A stretch of DNA of 64,000 nt from positions 71,475,207-71,539,206 of the forward strand of contig CM024766.1 of NCBI GenBank assembly GCA_014218235.1, read 5' to 3'. Positions 56,780 through 64,000 of the stretch are shown here, in pieces (the first letter of the stretch is position 1; every line of letters starts with the position of its first letter). The position numbers and the translations under genes are program-made. The DNA comes from Colocasia esculenta (lineage: Eukaryota > Streptophyta > Magnoliopsida > Alismatales > Araceae). The notes beneath the pieces are model-generated. The model saw only the letters and a list, made by a program, of their open reading frames with translations, did not search any database and was not told the DNA's origin.

Positions 56780-57370
56780 TCTCTTCAAAGCTCTGAAGTA
56801 GGGCTTTCCAACGCAATAGGGCTTTGCCACAATACTTGGGTGTTGTGTTAAACAATGGCCTCGGGGGTCGTTTTATAAGGATAAAATCCAAAAATCGCAA
56901 TAGACACAGTGGTCACCTATTAAGGTGAATCGCGACCGACCAAAGCGTTGCGTTTAAAAAGACTTCCTTACTTCGATTGAGCCTTTCCAAACATCGATTA
57001 TAGTAGGTTTCAGAATCGTGACGACCTAGACCGATGCGTTTATAACACTTCCAATAGTGATAGGATTCTTACCAAATTAATAAATGGAAAGTTGAATCGT
57101 GACGACCTGAGTGGTCGCGTATTTGAAAGAATCGATCTTTAAACAATGGAAGGTCAGAAACGCAACGGGATAGATGGACGCAATTCTATTTAGCAACAAA
57201 ATTTTTCTAAAAATAATTTTAGAAATTATCATAAATCGAAAATGGAAACTCTTAAACGTAACGACTATAATGGACGCGATTACAAAATATGATCCGGGTC
57301 GGAATAGGAAGACAATACGCGAAGGTTTGACCCAATGGGAATCAACATCCTAAACCGCGACCACTGTGTG
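56780..57370 (-). repeat. Tat LTR, TATA and U3 side
   Basis: This continues the Tat LTR after element B. Sense-strand TATAAAA at about 56872-56866 is followed downstream (leftward) by the R/U5 part at 38777-39432. To the right, U3 has spaced CGCGACC, CGTGACGACC and GCAACGG motifs, including two GAATCGTGACGACCT copies (near 57013 and 57095). A plus-oriented reading cannot be fully excluded. Confidence 0.5.
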
Positions 57371-57649
57371 TGTCGCAAATCAACTGTGCACAAAGGACCC
57401 CTTGAAAGCCCTCGAAAAATTCCCAAAAATCCTAGAAAAATCTAGAAAAATAGGAAAATCACTCAAATGGTTAATTGAAGAGAGCCACTTTGAGGCATTA
57501 TGGTATAACATGAAATGTGCTCGATATGTTGTTAAAATTGGCATGTCTATAGTCTTTAAGACTATAACAATATCAGGTAATATTAGGGTTAAAAGTATGA
57601 TAATTGCACTATCCATGGAAGATGTGCACGATCTATTCCATTGTCATGG
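57371..57649. other. Unassigned stretch between Tat U3 and LTR D
   Basis: AT-rich, without recognisable coding content. It contains A-rich repeats (CCCAAAAATCCTAGAAAAATC near 57420). It may belong to the start of LTR D or to the Tat LTR; no clear TG edge or target copy was found. Confidence 0.35.
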
Positions 57650-57774
57650 ATTCTTCTTCACAAGCACACATCAACCATAAGAAAAGAAATCCAAACTTTC
57701 TACCAGTGCAACAGATGCTATCTTGTGTATTACTTGTCATTTTACGTGCCCAGCCTGTTGTTTCTGTTTAGATT

Positions 57775-58344
57775 CTTTATAAACTTATCCATGCAAGTTT
57801 TTCTTTACTCTCATCTATCTTTGATACTCTGTTGGCTATTGACTGATTGTCTAAAGATAATAAAATGACTAATGCCTAGCAACATTATAAGGGGCTCGGT
57901 CTGGTCCTGGGAGGTGCACCCAAAAGTGCTATTACCCGCGAGAGTTAATTGACCAGAGTGTTTGGCATTACACTCAAGTGCTAGTTATCTTGATAATCTA
58001 AAGACAATCAAAGTGCTATCTTGACTAGTATGTTATCGTGTCGTGCTATCATGTGATCTCTTTACAAACTTATCCATGCAAGTTTTTCTTTACTCTCATC
58101 TATCCTTGATACTCTGTTGGCTATTGATTGATTGTCTAAAGATAATAACATGACTAATGCCTGGCAAGATTATAAGGGGCCCGGTCTGGTCCTAGGAGGT
58201 GCGCTCAAAAGTGCTAGTGCCCGCGGGAGTTAATTGATCAGAGTGTTTGACATTACACTCAAGTGCTAGTTATCTCGATAATCTAAAGACAATCAAAAGT
58301 GCTATCGTGACTAGTGTGCTATCCTGTCGTGCTATCATGTGATA
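57775..58344 (+). repeat. 285-bp tandem duplication in LTR D
   Basis: Two head-to-tail copies (about 57775-58059 and 58060-58344). Both contain AAACTTATCCATGCAAG, GATACTCTGTTGGCTATTGA, the GGTCTGGTCCT module and CACTCAAGTGCTAGTTATCT. The copies differ at about 20 positions. Confidence 0.85.
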
Positions 58345-58511
58345 TGGTCAATCCTTTAACATGTCAGATATCCTATATTCTTTTCTTGAACGTACTATTG
58401 TGTCCTTGTTATCATGTGCTATGACTCTCTTGAACGTTCTCTTTAGTTATTCTGTTATTCAAGATATTAATCACCTAAAACATGCCTGTTTTATGAGATA
58501 TTAAGTCCTAC

Positions 58512-58527
58512 TGAGCATTATTGCTCA
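58512..58527 (+). other. Conserved LTR stem-loop (LTR D)
   Basis: Arms TGAGCA / TGCTCA (6 bp) with a TTAT loop, preceded by CCTAC and followed by CCCTGTG and, further on, GTCTTCAGG. Confidence 0.6.
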
Positions 58528-58865
58528 CCCTGTGAAATTGTGAATTGTCTTCAGGTGAATATAATGATGATGAGGACCACACACAAGAGGATGGGGATGA
58601 GTAGAACCAAGAGTGACCCTAGTGTCGTCAAGACTGTTAGAGTCTAGTTTAGTTTAGTTAGTTGTTTTTATTTAAGTATGAAGAAGTTCTCTAGGCCCAT
58701 AGTTAAGGCTCTGAACTAGTGAATGTAACAGACATGGTTGAAGGAATAGGAAATATAGTTGGTTTTATACTATTTTAAACTATGCAGTGGTTTGATGTTT
58801 ATATCGCTCTGTACTTGCATTATATTAACTGCCTTACGTCCCGATATTCTACGTCGGGGCGTGAC

Positions 58866-59183
58866 ACTATTGGTCGTTTATCTTGTCATCTGCTTCTTGT
58901 GCCTCTTTACTGGATGACACTTTTAGCTGATGCTCGTTGTGTTCCTATTCCATATTGAAAGAGCTCAGATTGGAAGAGCTCAGTGATCTTGAAATCTTTC
59001 TCACATGTCTATTTGTTGGCCTCCTAATAGAACTTGAAGCTATGGGGATACTGCTACTGCTGGAAAAGCTCTGAACAGCTCTGACTGGAGGCTGTGCCCA
59101 AGTGATATGGTGCTAGCCACACCTTGGGTGCTCACTAGGTTAACGAACTAGGGTGGAGGAGTTATGCATCGAGGGTGATGCGT
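58866..59183 (-). repeat. Tat LTR remnant between LTR D and LTR C
   Basis: No coding content. It holds short repeats of AAGAGCTCAG. By position it is the U3 end of the Tat LTR, since two bases after LTR C (61541-61542) a polypurine-type sequence and then Tat 3' untranslated sequence follow. Confidence 0.45.
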
Positions 59184-59659
59184 TGTAAGACCCGGCCCTC
59201 TCGGTCCCTTAGCCCCATCCTCATTGTCACGATGGACCCCCTGAGCACGACATTGTCATGCTAGAGGAGCCGGTCGTGACATGCTTTTGGTCGCAGCACA
59301 CCTAGTCGTCACGTCCTGGTCGCGACGGGGGTGGGCGTCGCGTTCTTGTCGCGGCATCTGAAAGTGACGTGACTTTACTTCTGACAGTTGTCCCTTCTGT
59401 CAGAACAGGCTTGTCAAGTGTCAGGCACATACGATGTTGACGCGACCTGATAGGCTGTTGCGTTAAGATTTTCCCGGTCTTCGAGGTTTGACCACTTTTT
59501 GGTGTTGCGCCGGGGTAGGCGGTAGCAACAAGGTCGCGACCTGCAGGGCGGTCGCGACATTGTTGCTGTTGCGCCGGCCCGACTTGTCACGTCTCTGGGC
59601 CTGTCGGTTCAAAACCGAGGCAGGCGACCCATTTCCCTCTCTCTCCTTCCTTTTTCTTC

Positions 59660-59719
59660 CTTCTTCTTCTTCTTCTTCTTCTTCTTCTTCTTCTTCTTCT
59701 TCTTCTTCTTCTTCTTCTT
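59660..59719. repeat. (TTC)n microsatellite
   Basis: About twenty TTC units. The poly-lysine ORF on the opposite strand is an artefact of this repeat. Confidence 0.95.
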
Positions 59720-61119
59720 TTTCCTTCTTCCTCCCACGAGCCCTCTTGTGTTCTCTGGCTTGTTCGTGGTGCTCATGGCGAGGAGGTGACGTATCCTTGG
59801 TGTAGATGACATTCGTGTGGTGCTTGGAGCGAGGAGGAGGTGGCCATTCCGACCTGAAGTCCCCAACGGGTTGGCTCTACTCATTGAGGTAGGGACCCCT
59901 CTTTCCCTCTCGTCCTAGCATGCTCCTTTTCCCCTTGAGGTTCTCATTTTCTTGTCATCTTTGGGGTTGTGGGGGTGAGATCCATGCTCCGTGGTTGTGA
60001 GGTTTCTTTTGACGTCTCCTTGTTTAGATGCTTTCATAGTGTTTTCCATGCTCCCCTCCTATGAATGGCATCGTTGTTGTAGTTTTTGGGGCTGTCTCTG
60101 GGAGGACTATACCGAGACCCCTCTTGGCTGAGATCATGACTGGCCTATGGGTCGCGATGATGTCGCGACGCATGCACCGACCGTGATAGCTTTGGCTATC
60201 ATGGCGGGCATGGACGCCGCAACATCATCGCGATGACCGGGGGCATCACGACTTGATCACGACTGGTCTTGGTGTCGCGACAATGTCGCGACAGCCACGG
60301 GCATCACGAAAGTATCAGATACAGGTAAGTTCTTGCGTAGTTCCGTTTCCCATAGAGTCTTCGCCATTTCCAGTTCTTGCTGTACCCTTGGCACCAGTGC
60401 TAGTTCTTAGTACAGTCCTACACTAGTCATTTGCCCAGTGCTCGGCACCTAAGGGCTAGTCCCTTGAGAGAGGTTGTTACCATTTACCTGGGACCCCCGT
60501 CCTTGTGTGTCTGTTGAGGGAGTGCTCCAGACGATGGGCATGATCGAGTCACGGACTCTAGAGCTAAGGGGAAAATGGTAGTTAGGACAGCGGCGCTGAG
60601 TCATTTGTAGAGCTCTCGTAGTTGGTCTGAGACGCCGAGGTCGTTTGGAGTTCTTCCCGACACAGGCCAACTAGTCCTTCTCATTGCCTCGCTCTTTGTG
60701 GCCCTGGAACCACCTAGAGAGGCTAGGCGTAGGACCGTAGTCTGGCCAGACTATGACAGTTACTATTGTGGTTATTTTGTGCTCCTGCCCCCACTCTGAC
60801 GAGACGTGGAGGTCTGGACCTGGATCGAGGGTAAGATGTCAGTGGACGCTCCTGACCGGTTGACTAGTGGTAGTGGTTTCCGTAGCTAGTGTCACTTGTC
60901 CAGGAAGGGTTCCCTCTGCCTGTGTTTACAGCCGTGTGGTGGTCATGATGTGCAGGTTTTATGGAGTTCCCGACCGTGTTGTCCTTCCGTACCATTACTA
61001 GTAGTTAGCTTTGCTTCCGCACTTTCCCGTGTAGATTAGAATATATAATTGTTGTCATTTATTTTGATTATATATTCTTTCCCGCTTGTTAGAGCCAGTA
61101 GGAGATTGGTAGTCCCTAC

Positions 61120-61141
61120 TGAGCTTCTGTTGTGAAGCTCA
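61120..61141 (+). other. Conserved LTR stem-loop (LTR C)
   Basis: Perfect 8-bp stem TGAGCTTC / GAAGCTCA with a 6-base loop, preceded by CCCTAC and followed by TCCCTTCTTTTTCCAAG. Confidence 0.6.
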
Positions 61142-61540
61142 TCCCTTCTTTTTCCAAGTGAGACTTCTCAGCAACGGCTGGGTGCGCGTCGGGCTGAGGA
61201 GACGGGGCGGTAGTCGTCATCCCCGTAGCTAGCAGTTGGTTTCCCCCTTTCAGTTGTACTTCACCCCCGGGGTATGCCCCTAAGGGCTCTGTTCTTCCCT
61301 TCTTTTCTTGTACTCGTTGTGTGTGTTGGGACTGTACCTAGAGCGTTACGCAACGGTCTCGCTCTTCTTTCTGACTCCGCATGTGTGCTCCTAGTTCAGT
61401 AGTTAACATTTATTTCCTTTACATATCTTGTTAGACTTGTTTATAGCCCTTCCGGGTCCCTGGATCCATGGGCGGCGACCACGAAAATCGGGTCCTTGGC
61501 TGTAGCCGAGGGTTGGGTTCTTACGGGTCGTTACATGCGT

Positions 61541-61595
61541 CATGACCCCTACCCCCATGGTCCTTTCCTCGACAGCCCAAAGATGCTCTGACTTC
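61541..61595 (-). other. Tat LTR edge and polypurine tract
   Basis: The plus strand reads CA at 61541-61542, then TGACCCCTACCCCCATGG. On the sense strand this is CCATGGGGGTAGGGGTCA followed by TGACGCA, that is, a polypurine tract followed by an LTR start. Solo LTR C landed two bases from this edge. Confidence 0.5.
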
Positions 61596-61708
61596 AGACA
61601 CTTTGCAGCATGTTGTCAAAGGTTCTCTACCAGACCCAGACACTTCGCAACATGTTGTCAAAGATCCATTGTCAGTTCTAGACACTTAGCAGCATGTAGT
61701 TGTAGAGT
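61596..61708. repeat. 42-bp tandem repeat in the Tat 3' untranslated region
   Basis: Units start at 61596, 61638 and 61680, each beginning AGACACTT.GCA.CATGT. The third is partial. Tandem repeats just upstream of the 3' LTR are a known trait of Tat/Ogre-type elements. Confidence 0.85.
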
Positions 61709-61835
61709 GAATGGATTTCTTTTTTGTTCCATGTACATGCTTTTAGCCACATCTTATATCAAATGAAATAAGTAATCTTCCAAAAACTTGTATTATATTT
61801 GATGTTGAATGAGATATACAATAGGCTTGTACAAC
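61709..61835 (-). other. Tat 3' untranslated sequence
   Basis: AT-rich stretch between the integrase stop and the 42-bp repeats, with no other feature seen. Confidence 0.5.
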
Positions 61836-62647
61836 TTATTGATAGTATCGTCGCAGTGTCTTGGCATGCCATGCATTTGGAACGGCTTTGCCCTCCATAG
61901 GAGCTAGCCCTTACGCTCCTTTGCCATAGACTTTGACCACTTGGTATGGGGCCTCCTAGTTGGGTGCCAACTTTCCCACCACTTCGAGTGGGTAAGAGGC
62001 TTTAGCCTTTATTAGGACTAAGTCCCCCTAGAGGAACTGTCTATCCTTCACTCGGGCATTACAGTACTAGGCCATGCGCCTCTGATATTTTGCCACTTTT
62101 ATCTATATGGCTTTATAGGTTTCTTCAACTAGGTCCAAGTTCTCCAAGATGGCTTGGTCATTGGCTTCCGGTTGATAGCTAATGACCTCAAAGGGAGAGG
62201 CTTCTAAATTCCAAGGATATCACGGCTTCAGTACTGTAGACTAGTTGGAATGGAGTCTTGCCAGTTGTTGCTCTCAATGTAGTATAGTATACCCATAACA
62301 CGCTTGGCAATTCATTGAGCCAAATTCCCTTAGTCTTTTTGAGCCTAGTCTTCAACCCTTTGAAAAGGGTTTTATTGATCTGTTAGCTTGAGGGTTTTAT
62401 TGATGATTATGAATCCTTAGGTCTGCATGCTTCTCCTTGAAGTAGGAGTAGTTGAGCTACTAACCATTGTCACTCACTATTATCCAGGATATGCCAAAGT
62501 AGCAGATGATGGACTGCCAATCAAACTTCCAGATGACCTAGTCAGTTATCTTGATAGTAGGTAGTGCCTCAAGCCCTTTGGTGAAGTAGTCCTCTACTAC
62601 AATGATGAACATCTTCTAGGGTCAAGCTATTGGGATTGGTTCCAATA
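61836..62647 (-). pseudogene. Tat-type gypsy integrase, heavily decayed
   Basis: The minus-strand translation, across stops and frameshifts, shows the integrase core (VVEDYFTKGLEALPTIKITD, then IICYFGISWIIVSDNG near 62480), the segment LPSVLWVYYTTLRATTGKTP (62270-62330), and the C-terminal part VAKYQRRMA, VKDRQFL.GDLVL and LRRYYQ, ending with a stop at 61836-61838. At least eight stops are present, many of them TAG from tryptophan or glutamine codons. The upstream half of pol is beyond LTR E. It belongs to a copy different from the gag-protease at 34405-37738. Confidence 0.75.
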
Positions 62648-62652
62648 TGTCG

Positions 62653-64000
62653 TGTCATGCCCCGAGAATTTATCACAGCAGAAATTAATAGTTCGAGTTC
62701 GAGATGAATTAACGAGTCGATATCCTTGAGATGTGAACAGTTGGCAAAAGCCTCTAGCTAGCTAGCACTAATAGTGTGAACAACACCACAAGAATTGGGC
62801 CTAAAAGAGATCATGACTAAGCTTCCATTCAAAAGTCAAACCTCAAACACTTTTCTTATACAAGATGGGGCTATTACAACTTCCTCATTGTTTCAAAATG
62901 GAACTCACATAATCCTTCCAAAGTGACTTCCAACTAAAACCCAAAACAGAATTATTACATGAAAGCTCTCTTTCTACTACATTTTTCTACACTCAAAACA
63001 AGCTGGCGCTGACTCTATGGTTGGAAACGCACTCAACACTCAGGTGCATGCTCATCATAGCCCTGGCCTTCGCCTTCTTCTTCATCATTTTCTCCTATGA
63101 GGTTGAAAGTAGAGAATGAGCTAACTAGCCTAGTAGGAATTATATCTCAAAGTGCGGGCATGATATATGTGGTTAACATTTTCAGAACTAGGTAAGCACG
63201 ATTAGTGTGATATGCATGAAGTGATAAAACACGTTAAACATGATGCATGAACGAGATAGATTGAGCAGTAAAGATAGAGAAATATAGCAAGATTAATTTG
63301 GTAAAAGATCACTAGGCACAAGCACGCAAGATATCACTTGATGTCACTAGATTTCCAAGAACGTGGATAACCAAAATTGCAGAAATTGCAGGATGGCCAT
63401 ATCAAGCAAACAGGAAAGCAAGCAAACACGAGCATGATTCATATAACACTAATCAGACATGTAGACACCAATATACACCAAGGAAAGATCCACCTTGAAA
63501 TGCACACCAGGACACATGTATGTGGTTTGTATCTAACATTCGACATGCAAGTAATCCCAGCGCAGATGCAACGCCAGTAATCATCATACCCCATGGTTAA
63601 CAGTATGTTTATGACTCTCTGTCATTGGGGCTAGACTGGAGCCCTTGGACACTCTCCGTGCCCGATCCGCATCTCACTATTTTTCAAATGTAGATACCCA
63701 CAGTCATTCATGGCCAATAAGAGTTTCAAAAAGTATTTACTGGTAATATCATTTTCATGATGATAATGATGTCAAGGAAATAACAGGTCATGCAAACATG
63801 ATTTCAAGACAATGATAAACGGAGAAAATCTTGATAATAGAACTGCAGGAATTTCTTTAATTGACTCTTGGTGTTAATAGCTTAAGGCAAGGGAGCAATC
63901 ATGCTTATGAGAACAAAATAAGAGAGTAAAACAATATGATGACACGGTACGAAAACACGTGCCTATCTTGACATGATTTTAAAGTATTTTTTTAAGGTAA
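62653..64000 (-). mobile_element. LTR E, leaves the window
   Basis: The plus strand begins TGTCATGCCCCGAG. Read on the minus strand it ends CGGGGCATGACA, like the end of LTR D. The conserved stem-loop at 63117-63132 reads on the minus strand, confirming minus orientation. The preceding bases 62648-62652 are TGTCG; the other target copy is off the window. No ORF of interest was seen in the remaining sequence. Confidence 0.65.
63117..63132 (-). other. Conserved LTR stem-loop (LTR E)
   Basis: Minus strand: TAGGCTA / TAGCTCA with a GT loop, preceded by CCTAC. It pairs with one mismatch and one G-U pair, the weakest stem of the set. Confidence 0.45.

Larger units (their letters stand above)
57650..58865 (+). 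mobile_element. LTR D, left edge unclear
   Basis: It ends TCGGGGCGTGACA at 58865. It shares with LTR F the module GGTC(C/T)-GTCCTGGGAGG followed by CCCAAA and GTTTGGCAT, and it carries the conserved stem-loop at 58512-58527. No primer site follows, so it is a solo or 3' LTR. The left edge is either truncated or diverged; ACTATT-type target copies were not found. Confidence 0.6.
59184..61535 (+). mobile_element. Solo LTR C (2352 bp)
   Basis: It begins TGTAAGACCCGG, ends GGGTCGTTACA, and is flanked by TGCGT (59179-59183 and 61536-61540). It resembles LTR A near its end (CCCTTCCGGGTC, GGATCC and GGCG blocks). U3 has GTCGCGAC palindromes near 59317, 59529, 59547 and 60160-60290. No internal region is present. 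Confidence 0.88.

Noticed and set aside
38777..58865. Alternative model: one plus-strand solo LTR from 38777 to 58865 with B inside (flanks CAATT and CTATT)
   Set aside because: The flanks differ at one base, the start TGTAAACGTGC is unlike the other Tekay-like LTRs, and a primer site for a minus-strand Tat element lies three bases from 38777. Not fully excluded.
59609..59884. Lysine-rich ORF on the minus strand
   Set aside because: It is the complement of the TTC microsatellite.

Overview
This window is plant nuclear DNA made almost entirely of nested transposable elements. No intact host gene, tRNA or rRNA gene was found. The element mix points to a flowering plant with a repeat-rich genome, probably a eudicot, though the species cannot be named: a Sirevirus-type Ty1/copia, a Tekay/Del-type Ty3/gypsy chromovirus, an Athila-type gypsy, Tat/Ogre-type gypsy remnants, and a CACTA DNA transposon with GCGACGGA subterminal repeats. 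Initiator-methionine-type primer sites (TGGTATCAGAGC), TG...CA long terminal repeats (LTRs) and 5-bp target duplications set most boundaries.

Layout. 187-26970 is one minus-strand Sirevirus: 5' LTR at 25463-26970, gag, protease-integrase-RT-RNase H, and an extra ORF at 187-1484; its 3' LTR lies off the left edge. It is broken three times. A CACTA element (18026-24217, target duplication ATA) sits in gag. A solo LTR called F (3532-5486 plus 13963-14082, target ACAAC) sits in RNase H. Another LTR end (1-186) sits in the extra ORF. F itself holds a nearly complete minus-strand Tekay element (5487-13957, target ACTAT). The Sirevirus in turn inserted into the 5' LTR of a coding-free plus-strand gypsy derivative, A (LTRs 26971-27865 and from 28810), whose 3' LTR contains solo LTR H (30584-33870, target GAGGT) and is cut off at 34404.

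From 34405 rightward the substrate is Tat-type gypsy DNA on the minus strand: protease and gag (34405-37738), leader and primer site (38757-38773), one LTR starting at 38777, and then a second, decayed Tat integrase (61836-62647). That single LTR appears shared by two tandem Tat copies. It contains element B (39433-56774, LTRs about 3.2 kb, coding-free interior), which holds an internally deleted Athila element (43724-52147, target GCTAT). It also contains LTR D (about 57650-58865) and solo LTR C (59184-61535, target TGCGT). LTR E starts at 62653 and leaves the window.

Functionally, only the Tekay pol (7340-10693) keeps a long uninterrupted polyprotein, and its gag is stopped. The strongest non-coding signals are: a stem-loop kept in seven distinct Tekay-like LTR types plus the Tekay element itself, with changing paired bases; a palindrome array phased at 21 bp, present both in the Sirevirus U3 and upstream of its extra ORF; and a series of 60-bp mini-exons inside the CACTA element.
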